From the NCBI GenBank assembly GCA_016713785.1, contig JADJOM010000003.1:1135501-1199500 (forward strand): DNA of 64,000 nt. The letters run 5' to 3'. Source of the stretch: Gemmatimonadota bacterium. GTDB lineage: Bacteria > Gemmatimonadota > Gemmatimonadetes > Gemmatimonadales > GWC2-71-9. Below, in pieces: positions 8,315 through 14,900 of the stretch; position 1 is the stretch's first letter; every line of letters begins with the position of its first letter. The position numbers and the translations under genes were made by a program. The notes under the pieces are model-generated. The model worked only from the letters and a program-made list of their open reading frames with translations. It was not told where the DNA came from and did not search any database.

Positions 8315-9733
8315 ATGGCATCCGTCCGCGTCCGCTTCGCCCCGTCCCCGACCGGCTACCTGCACGTCGGCGGCGCCCGCACCGCCCTCTTCAACTGGCT
8401 GTACGCGCGGAAGACCGGCGGCGTGTTCGTCCTCCGGATCGAAGACACCGACAAGGAGCGCAGCACCGAGGCGCACACCCAGGTGATCCTCGACGGCCTG
8501 CGCTGGCTCGGGGTCACCTACGACGAGGGGCCGTTCTTCCAGGGCCAGTCGTACGGGCGGCATCGTGCCGACGCGGAGGGGCTCGTGGCCCGCGACCGCG
8601 CCTACCGCTGCTTCTGCACCCGCGAGGAGCTGGACGCCTCGCGCCAGGCCGCCGAGCACGGGGGCGCCGGCTTCCGCTATGACGGGCGCTGCGGCCGGCT
8701 GGCGCCGGCGGACATCGCGCGGAAGCTCGACGCGGGGACGCCCTTCAGCCTCCGCCTCCGGATGCCCGACGAGGAGATCGCCTGGGAAGACGCCGTGCAC
8801 GGCCGGATCAGCTTCCAGGGCCGCGACCTCGACGACTTCATCATCCTCCGCAGCGACGGCACCCCGATCTACAACCTCGCGGTGGTCTCCGACGACATCG
8901 ACATGCGGATCACCCACGTGATCCGGGGTGACGACCACATCTCCAACACCCCGAAGCAGATCGCGCTCTACCGCGCGCTCGGCCAGGCGGCCCCGGTCTT
9001 CGCCCACGTGCCGATGATCCTCGGCAGCGACGGGAAGAAGCTCTCCAAGCGCCACGGCGCCACCGCCGTGGGCGACTACCAGAACCAGGGCATCCTCCCC
9101 CTGGCCATGCGGAACTTCCTGGCCCTGCTCGGCTGGTCGCCGGGCGGCGACCGGGAGATCCTCCCCGAGGAGGAGATGATCGCCCTCTTCTCGCTCGAGG
9201 GCATCCAGAAGAAGGCCTCCGTCTTCGACCTCACCAAGCTCGAATGGATGAACGGGCAGTACCTCTCCCAGCGCCCCGCCGCGGAGCTCGAGGGGCCGGT
9301 CCGGCACCACCTGGACGAGATGGGCGTCGACCTCGGGGGCCGCCCGCTGGTCCTGCTCATCGACGCCGTGAAGACCCGCTCCCGGACCCTGCTCGACATC
9401 GCCGCCCAGGTGGCGGTCCGGGTGGACGCGAGCCGGATCACCCGTGACGCCAAGGGCGCCCAGCTGGCCCAGAAGCTCGGGAAGGCCTTCGCCGCCAACC
9501 TCGAGCTGGTGGGCGCGGCCCTGGGCGCGCTCCCGGAAGCCGAGTGGACCGCGCCGGCCCTCGAGGCGGCGCTCAAGGGCCTCGCCGAGAAGGAGGGCAG
9601 GAAGCTCGGCGACATCATGCAGCCGGTGCGCGTGGCGCTCACCGGCGGCACCGTCTCCGAGCCGGTGAACGAGCTGCTCGCCGTGGTCGGCCGGGACGAG
9701 AGCCTGCAGCGGATCGCGGCCGCGCGCGGATGA
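8315..9733 (+). CDS. gltX: Glutamyl-tRNA synthetase
   Basis: A 472-residue class I aminoacyl-tRNA synthetase that charges tRNA-Glu (and possibly tRNA-Gln) in the cytoplasm. It opens with RVRFAPSPTGYLHVGGARTA. HVGG (residues 17-20) is the HIGH motif and KLSKR (242-246) is the KMSKS motif. The catalytic-domain strings RIEDTD and HVIRGDDHISNTPKQ are intact, and the length is normal. ATG 8315 is chosen because it gives the conserved N-terminus; the frame stays open upstream to the tRNA, but that stretch is not conserved. The stop overlaps the next start by 4 bases (ATGA), so the CapA-like gene is translationally coupled. Only one gltX copy is seen here, so it cannot be said whether the enzyme is discriminating. 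Confidence 0.97.
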   Translation: MASVRVRFAPSPTGYLHVGGARTALFNWLYARKTGGVFVLRIEDTDKERSTEAHTQVILDGLRWLGVTYDEGPFFQGQSYGRHRADAEGLVARDRAYRCFCTREELDASRQAAEHGGAGFRYDGRCGRLAPADIARKLDAGTPFSLRLRMPDEEIAWEDAVHGRISFQGRDLDDFIILRSDGTPIYNLAVVSDDIDMRITHVIRGDDHISNTPKQIALYRALGQAAPVFAHVPMILGSDGKKLSKRHGATAVGDYQNQGILPLAMRNFLALLGWSPGGDREILPEEEMIALFSLEGIQKKASVFDLTKLEWMNGQYLSQRPAAELEGPVRHHLDEMGVDLGGRPLVLLIDAVKTRSRTLLDIAAQVAVRVDASRITRDAKGAQLAQKLGKAFAANLELVGAALGALPEAEWTAPALEAALKGLAEKEGRKLGDIMQPVRVALTGGTVSEPVNELLAVVGRDESLQRIAAARG

Positions 9734-10782
9734 GCCTCCGCGTCACCGCGCTCGCCCTCCTGCTGGGCGCGGGCGCGCTGCCCGGCCAGGGCATCAGCCA
9801 CGCCCCCGCGCCGGTCCGGCTGGTCTTCACCGGCGACATCAACCTCGGCACCCGCACCCTCGAGGACGGCATCCCGCCCGACAGCGGTCGCGGATTGCTG
9901 CAGGGCGTCGACAGCCTGCTCCGCGGCGACCTCGTCGTGGGCAACTTCGAGGGCGTGCTGTCCGACTCGGGCACCTCGAGCAAGTGCGCCCCCCGCTCTA
10001 CCCGCTGCTACGCCTTCGCCACGCCCACCTGGCTGGCGGCCCGGCTCCCCGAGGCCGGGTTCACCCACGCCAACCTCGCCAACAACCACGCCAACGACTA
10101 CGGTCTCGACGCCCGGCGGCATACCGAGGCCACCCTCCGGACCCACGGGCTCACCGTGTACGGCCCGCTCGAGCAGGTGGCCATCACGCCGGTGCTCCGC
10201 GACGGGCAGATGACCCTCGTGGGGCTGGTGGGCTTTGCCACCTACCCGCATGCCTACAATCTGCTCGACCTGGCCCGCAGCGTGGCCATCGTGGATTCCC
10301 TCCGGCCCCTGGTGGACGTGCTGGTGGTGACCTTCCACGGCGGCAAGGAGGGCGCCGCCGCGGTCCGCACGCCCGAGGGGCCCGAGTTCCTGGGCAAGGA
10401 GCCGCGGGGCAACCTCCGGCGCTGGGCCCGGGCGGTGCTCGACGCCGGTGCGGACGCGGTCGTCGGCCACGGGCCGCACGTGCTCCGCGGCGTGGAGTTC
10501 TACCACGGAAAGCCGATCTTCTATTCCCTCGGCAACTTCCTGACCTATCGCGGCTTCAACCTCGAGGGCGCGCTGGGCCAGACCACCATTCTGCAGCTCG
10601 ACCTCGAGGGCGACGGCCGCTTCCGCGCCGCCCGGATGCCCGCCCTCTTCCAGCTGCCCCAGGCCGGCGTGTTTCCCGACCAGTCGGGAGGAGCCATCAC
10701 CCTGCTGCAGCGGGTCACCCGCCTCGACTTTCCCGAGACCGGTGCCCGCATCGCCGACGACGGCACCGTCACGGCGCCCTGA
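9730..10782 (+). CDS. CapA/PGA_cap family metallophosphatase-like secreted protein
   Basis: A 350-residue protein with a signal peptide (MSLRVTALALLLGAGALPGQG) and a PGA_cap domain over most of its length. Recognisable blocks in order are FTGDINLGTR, VGNFEGVLSD, ANLANNHANDYG, VTFHGGKEG, GADAVVGHGPHVLRGVE and IFYSLGNF. These correspond to the metal-binding blocks of the calcineurin-like/CapA fold (D-x-N, N-F-E, NNH, GHGPH). CapA proteins act in poly-gamma-glutamate capsule export, but this family is widespread in species without a capsule and no capB/capC lies nearby, so the substrate is unknown. The ATG overlaps the gltX stop. A strong hairpin follows 21 bases after the stop. Confidence 0.85.
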   Translation: MSLRVTALALLLGAGALPGQGISHAPAPVRLVFTGDINLGTRTLEDGIPPDSGRGLLQGVDSLLRGDLVVGNFEGVLSDSGTSSKCAPRSTRCYAFATPTWLAARLPEAGFTHANLANNHANDYGLDARRHTEATLRTHGLTVYGPLEQVAITPVLRDGQMTLVGLVGFATYPHAYNLLDLARSVAIVDSLRPLVDVLVVTFHGGKEGAAAVRTPEGPEFLGKEPRGNLRRWARAVLDAGADAVVGHGPHVLRGVEFYHGKPIFYSLGNFLTYRGFNLEGALGQTTILQLDLEGDGRFRAARMPALFQLPQAGVFPDQSGGAITLLQRVTRLDFPETGARIADDGTVTAP

Positions 10783-10803
10783 CCCCGAGGGTCGTGCATG
10801 ACA

Positions 10804-10839
10804 CGAGGGGCCCCGTGCCGGACGGCACGGGGCCCCTCG
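10804..10839. terminator. Strong bidirectional terminator hairpin
   Basis: A perfect 16-bp stem (10804-10819 with 10824-10839) closes a GGAC loop; the arm reads CGAGGGGCCCCGTGCC. It lies between the CapA-like gene (+) and the end of the long minus-strand gene train. Neither side has a long T-tract, but the stem is exceptionally stable and sits exactly at the convergence point. Confidence 0.75.
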
Positions 10840-10860
10840 CATGTGCAGCCGGGGCGTGCG

Positions 10861-11838
10861 CTAGCGCCGTGCCCCGACGGCGTCCGTCAGCACCACGGTG
10901 GCGCAGCCCTGGAAGCCGGTCCGGGTTGTGTCGCGGGCGCAGACCTGGACCGGATTGGTGGCCGGCAGCGCGCCCGGGGCGCTGTAGAACCCGGCGCTGT
11001 CCACGCTCCCGACCACGCCGTCCCCGCCATCCACCCCCTCCACCGACCAGGCGTACACCGACGTCCGCAACCCGCCGATGGCCACGCCGAAGCTCACGCC
11101 GCTGAAGATCGAGACCTCCACCGAGTCCGGGGACAGGCCCAGGCCGGCGCTGCCCTGGATGACCAGCGAGGTGCTGGCCTGGGTCCCGTTGGGCGTGGTG
11201 GCGACAACCGTCACCTGCCGGGTGATGTCCGGGGCGCGCACCACGCCGAGGGCGTTGATGCTCACCCGGGCATCATCGGTCTGCCAGTGCACGTAGAACT
11301 GCGGCACGCTGGCCTGGTTGGCGTCGAGGGCCGTGACGTCGTAGGCCAGGGTGTCGCCACTGGTGATCGTGGTGTCGAGCGGGGAGAGGTTGAGCACCGC
11401 GACGTTGCTGCCCGGCCCGATATAGAACGGCTGCACGATCGGACTGGAGGTGGGGCTCCCAGGCACCGCCACTACCGAGCCGGACGCCACGAACAGGGGA
11501 AGCCCCGCGGCCGTCTGGTACTGCAGGTCCACGATGAGGGTCTCGGGCTGCGAGAGGAAGACGCTGAGCGAGAGCGAGATCGCGTCGCGGTCCGGGCCGA
11601 AGCTCGCGGTCCGCGAGGCCACCGTGTCGTAGGCGTCGATGAGCTGGTTGATCCGGAGGAGGCTCAGCTTGAGCCGTTCCACGGCGAGGCCCGGCGCGCT
11701 CGCGTAGGCCGGCGGCGCCGCCGCGCGGACCGCCACCTCGGCCAGGCCCGGTGCCCCACCCCCGGCCGGCCATCCCCCGTCACAGGCCGCGAGCGCGAGG
11801 GCCAGGAGCACCACCATCGGGGTGCATGACGGCCTCAT
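10861..11838 (-). CDS. Lipoprotein with Ig-like (Big-type) repeats, function unknown
   Basis: A 325-residue protein. Residues 1-19 are a lipoprotein signal with lipobox LAAC (Cys19). The mature region is rich in Thr/Ser/Val and shows beta-sandwich style repeats such as SGDTLAYDVTALDANQASV followed by W..DD..V.IN.LGVV, which is the Big_2/invasin-like pattern. Two Cys residues near the C-terminus (VCARDTT and GCATVV) could form a disulphide. The start ATG overlaps the stop of the 147-residue gene by 4 bases, so the two are probably made together. It is the last gene of the rsmI-led minus-strand train and ends at the strong terminator. Export and lipidation are well supported; function is not known. 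Confidence 0.72.
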   Translation of the reverse strand: MRPSCTPMVVLLALALAACDGGWPAGGGAPGLAEVAVRAAAPPAYASAPGLAVERLKLSLLRINQLIDAYDTVASRTASFGPDRDAISLSLSVFLSQPETLIVDLQYQTAAGLPLFVASGSVVAVPGSPTSSPIVQPFYIGPGSNVAVLNLSPLDTTITSGDTLAYDVTALDANQASVPQFYVHWQTDDARVSINALGVVRAPDITRQVTVVATTPNGTQASTSLVIQGSAGLGLSPDSVEVSIFSGVSFGVAIGGLRTSVYAWSVEGVDGGDGVVGSVDSAGFYSAPGALPATNPVQVCARDTTRTGFQGCATVVLTDAVGARR

Positions 11839-12278
11839 ACGTAGACCTCCGTCCGGAAGCGCCAGATCCGCCGCAGCAGGTCGGCGAGGAATCCCTGGCT
11901 CACGAATGTCTCCACCGCCACCATCGTCGACTCGGCGTCCAGGCCCCAGAGCACCGCGCGCTTGGGATCGGCCTCGAAGTCGGTCTGCACGAACGCCCGC
12001 TGGTCGCGGCTCCACACCACCGGCAGTTGCTGGGTGAGCCCGGCGGCCAGCCCGTTGACGCCTGGACCACCGATGGCCACCGTTGGGTTGAGGTGAAAGA
12101 TGCGGTTGTCGAGATACCACGCATCGCCGACCACCACCGCCCGCCGGAACGGCTGCCCGTCGCTCAGGCGGTCGATCTCCTGCTTGAGCCGGTACGCGGT
12201 GGGCCGGTCCCGCTCCTCCGCCCGGATGTCGGATCCGGTCACCAGCACGATCGTCTCGTCGGTATCCACCAGCTTCAT
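11835..12278 (-). CDS. Conserved-looking 147-residue protein of unknown function
   Basis: A 147-residue protein without signal peptide or membrane segment. It looks like a small alpha/beta protein: hydrophobic strands TIVLVTGSD and AVVVGDAWYLDN, then PTVAIGGPGVNGLAAGL, then RAVLWGLDAESTMVAVETFV and a C-terminal helix FLADLLRRIWRFRTEVYV. The GGPGVNGLA turn between a strand and a helix resembles a nucleotide- or phosphate-binding loop, but no known family signature is recognised. It sits 15 bases after the TonB-like gene and overlaps the following lipoprotein start (ATGA). This tight spacing supports a real gene and suggests a three-gene unit with its neighbours. Function is unknown. Confidence 0.65.
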   Translation of the reverse strand: MKLVDTDETIVLVTGSDIRAEERDRPTAYRLKQEIDRLSDGQPFRRAVVVGDAWYLDNRIFHLNPTVAIGGPGVNGLAAGLTQQLPVVWSRDQRAFVQTDFEADPKRAVLWGLDAESTMVAVETFVSQGFLADLLRRIWRFRTEVYV

Positions 12279-12293
12279 CGCTCTCGCTCGCTC

Positions 12294-13133
12294 TCAGTCC
12301 GCCGGGGCGGTGCTGTCGGGCCGCTCCCGCTGGGCCCGCTCCAGGTCCTTCTGTCGCTGCTTCTCCAGCCGCAGGTCGCGCACGGCCCGCTTGAAGTCCT
12401 CCAGGGAGGTGGCGCGCTGCGCCGCCCGGCGGAGGTCCTCGGCGATCCACTGCCCGCTGTGGTCCAGCGCGTTGCGCTGGTTCCCGCCCGACGGTAGCGG
12501 CAGCAGGGCCAGCACCACCGCCGGAATCTTGAGCCCCGCGATGTAGATGTTGCGCGAGTCCAGGCCGAACTTCCGGCCATCGATCGTGGTGGTCCAGTCC
12601 GGCAGCGCCACCCGGTCGGCACCCGGTTCCCGCGCGATGGAGTCGAGGTACCCCTGCACGATCGCGGTCACCGCGCTGTCGACCAGCTCCACATGGCTCG
12701 GCGCCAGCCGCGCGGCCAGGTCACGAGGCGGCACCGGCAGTGGCCGGACCCAGAGCCTCCCATCGCCCGCCGCGGGACCGATCCGTCCCGCCGGGCCCCG
12801 CCGCCGATCGGCCGGCACGGAGTCGGGCAGCAGCGCCACCCGCGGCGGCAGCTGGCTGTCCGGCAGCGATGGCACCAGGAGCGGCTCCGCGGGCAGCGGG
12901 CGGGGCTCGCCACTGGTGCGCGGCGCCGGCACGGGCCGGAACGATGGCAGCGTGACCATCCGCGCCTCATCGGGAATGGCGACCGGACTCCGCGTCATCC
13001 GCCGGAGTGGCAGCCGGGGTGCCACCCCGTCGATGACCACCAGGAACAGCAGGCTGTGGACGGCCACGCTGACCGCCACCGCCACCCACCGCGCGGCGCC
13101 CCGCCCCGGGCGCGGATCAGGCGGCGCCGGCAC
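12294..13133 (-). CDS. TonB-like inner-membrane-anchored protein lacking a recognisable TonB C-terminal domain
   Basis: About 279 residues with a single N-terminal membrane segment (~16-36) reading RWVAVAVSVAVHSLLFLVV. The Ser and His in SVAVH are spaced as S-x3-H, the spacing TonB uses to contact ExbBD. A long Pro/Arg-rich periplasmic stretch (~45-140) follows, again as in TonB. The C-terminal ~130 residues are helical and charged (LEDFKRAVRDLRLEKQRQ...) and do not show the TonB C-terminal fold. No exbB/exbD is in the window. GTG 13133 is preferred because a GGAG lies nine bases upstream; GTG 13148 is also possible. It overlaps the end of the aminotransferase gene. The membrane anchor is clear and the TonB link is inference. 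Confidence 0.65.
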   Translation of the reverse strand: MPAPPDPRPGRGAARWVAVAVSVAVHSLLFLVVIDGVAPRLPLRRMTRSPVAIPDEARMVTLPSFRPVPAPRTSGEPRPLPAEPLLVPSLPDSQLPPRVALLPDSVPADRRRGPAGRIGPAAGDGRLWVRPLPVPPRDLAARLAPSHVELVDSAVTAIVQGYLDSIAREPGADRVALPDWTTTIDGRKFGLDSRNIYIAGLKIPAVVLALLPLPSGGNQRNALDHSGQWIAEDLRRAAQRATSLEDFKRAVRDLRLEKQRQKDLERAQRERPDSTAPAD

Positions 13134-14292
13134 GCGACAACACTCCACCCAGGCGCAGCACCCCTTCCCGCAAGCGAGCCGCGCCCACCGTCAGCGCGAT
13201 CCGGAAGAACCCCTCCCCCCCCGGGCCGAAGGCACTGCCGGGGAGGACCACTACGCCAGCGTCGTCCAGGGCCCGCCGGGCAAACTCGGCCGAGAGCAGC
13301 CCCCCTGGCAGCGGGACCCAGAGGTACATCGTGGCCTTGGGCAGCTCGGCGGCAAACCCCACCTCGCGCAGCGCCGCCACGCCGGCGTCCCGCCGGGCCT
13401 GGAGCTCCGCCACGTTCGGGGCCATCAGCCGCTCGGCGTGGTCCAGGGCGAATGCCCCCGCCTGCTGGACCGCCAGCCAGGGCCCGGTGTCAACGTAGGA
13501 CTTCACCCGGGTCAGCGCGGTGATGAAGCTCCGGTCACCGGCGGCCCAGCCGAGCCGCCAGCCGGTCATCGAGAAGCTCTTGCTCAGCGAGAAGAACTCC
13601 ACCGCCACCTCCCGCGCCCCCGGGATCTCGAAGATGCTCGGGGCGCGGTACCCATCGAAGGTGAGGTCACAGTAGGGATTGTCGTAGGCCAGGACAATCC
13701 CCCGCTCCCGGCAGAGCGCCACGGTGCGTTCCAGGTATTCCCGCGGCGCAATGGCGGCGGTGGGATTGTTCGGGTAGTTGAGGAAGACCAGCCGCACCCG
13801 GTCGAGGACCTGCGACGGCAGCTCCTCGAGCTCCACCAGGTACTCGGTGTGCGGCGTGAGCGGGTAGACGTACGGCTCCCCGCCGGCCAGCACCGTGCCA
13901 CCGAGGTAGGCCTGATACCCGGGTTCGGGGACCACGGCCACGTCGCCGCGGTCCAGCACCGCGAGCGGCAGGTGGGAGAGCCCCTCCTTGGAACCGAGGA
14001 GCGGGAGCGTCTCGGTGGCTGGCTCGAACCGGGCGCCGAAGCGCCGCTCCATCCAGCGACAGGCGGCCTCCCGGAATGCGGGGTTGCCCTGCTGGAAGCC
14101 GTACTTGCTCAGCGCCGTGACGCCGACCGCCTCGCGCATGGCGGCAATCACCTCGGCGGGGGGCGGATAGTCGGCATCGCCCGCACCGAGGTCGATCACG
14201 TCCACGCCCTGGGCCAGGAGCGCGCGCTTGCGCGCCGGCAGCTCGGCCAGCGGGTACCCGGGGAGCCGCTGCAGCCGCTCGGAGAACTTCAT
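13117..14292 (-). CDS. Class I/II PLP aminotransferase, LL-diaminopimelate aminotransferase-like
   Basis: A 391-residue fold-type I aminotransferase. Blocks seen: DVIDLGAGDADYPPP near the N-terminus, YGFQQGNPAFREAACRWMERRFG, FLNYPNNPTAA (substrate/PLP contact), YDNPYCDLTFDG, and SLSKSFSMTGWRLGWAAG, where the Lys of SLSKS forms the PLP Schiff base. Spacing and the NYPNNPTAA plus SLSKSFSMTGWR combination match the DapL/AlaC group, which acts in lysine/cell-wall diaminopimelate or alanine synthesis. The substrate cannot be fixed by reading, so no symbol is given. The start ATG overlaps the stop of the FAH gene by 4 bases. The same genome region has a broken pdxJ, which matters because this enzyme needs PLP. 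Confidence 0.85.
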   Translation of the reverse strand: MKFSERLQRLPGYPLAELPARKRALLAQGVDVIDLGAGDADYPPPAEVIAAMREAVGVTALSKYGFQQGNPAFREAACRWMERRFGARFEPATETLPLLGSKEGLSHLPLAVLDRGDVAVVPEPGYQAYLGGTVLAGGEPYVYPLTPHTEYLVELEELPSQVLDRVRLVFLNYPNNPTAAIAPREYLERTVALCRERGIVLAYDNPYCDLTFDGYRAPSIFEIPGAREVAVEFFSLSKSFSMTGWRLGWAAGDRSFITALTRVKSYVDTGPWLAVQQAGAFALDHAERLMAPNVAELQARRDAGVAALREVGFAAELPKATMYLWVPLPGGLLSAEFARRALDDAGVVVLPGSAFGPGGEGFFRIALTVGAARLREGVLRLGGVLSRAGAA

Positions 14293-14900
14293 CGGACCGG
14301 GTTCCGCAGGATGCCGATCCCGGGGACCTCCACCTCGACGACGTCGCCGGACGCAAGCCGCCCCACCCCGGCCGGGGTGCCGGTGGGGATCAGGTCGCCG
14401 GGCTCGAGCGTCATCACGCGGCTGATGTACGAGAGGATCACCGGGATGCTGTAGGCCATGTCGGCGGTGCGGCCGTGCTGCCGCTCCACGCCATTGACCC
14501 GGGTGCGCACCTCGAGGGTGCGCCAGTCGAGTCCCTCCACCACCGCCGGGCCCACCGGGCAGAAGGTATCGAAGCCCTTGGCGCGGCTCCACTGGCCATC
14601 GCTCTTCTGCAGGTCGCGGGCGGTCACGTCATTGACGCAGATGAAGCCCAGCCGTGCCTGCTCCGCCTGGGCCACCGACACGCCCTGCAGGCGCTCCAGG
14701 ACCACCACCCCGATCTCGCCCTCGTATTCCACCTGCTGCGACTGGGGCGGGAGCACGATCGGCTCGCCGGGGGCCAGCAGCGCCGAGGGCGGCTTGAGGA
14801 AGATGAGCGGCTCGGGCGGCAGCTCGTTGCCCAGCTCACGGGCGTGGGCCAGGTAGTTCCGGCCGATGCAGACGATCTTGGTGGGGTTCACCGGGATCAT
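14289..14900 (-). CDS. Fumarylacetoacetate hydrolase (FAH) family protein
   Basis: A 203-residue FAH-fold enzyme, the short single-domain form. It opens with KIVCIGRNYLAHARELGNELP and PLIFLKPPSAL. The metal-binding acids lie in QVEYEGEIGVVV and in ICVNDVTARDLQ, and the C-terminal core has LEPGDLIPTGTPAGVG. This class includes acylpyruvases and oxaloacetate decarboxylase/tautomerase (FAHD1-like); it cleaves or tautomerises small keto acids using Mg2+ or Ca2+. The exact substrate is unknown. It overlaps both neighbours by 4 bases, between the JAMM-DinG gene and the aminotransferase. Confidence 0.92.
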   Translation of the reverse strand: MIPVNPTKIVCIGRNYLAHARELGNELPPEPLIFLKPPSALLAPGEPIVLPPQSQQVEYEGEIGVVVLERLQGVSVAQAEQARLGFICVNDVTARDLQKSDGQWSRAKGFDTFCPVGPAVVEGLDWRTLEVRTRVNGVERQHGRTADMAYSIPVILSYISRVMTLEPGDLIPTGTPAGVGRLASGDVVEVEVPGIGILRNPVR

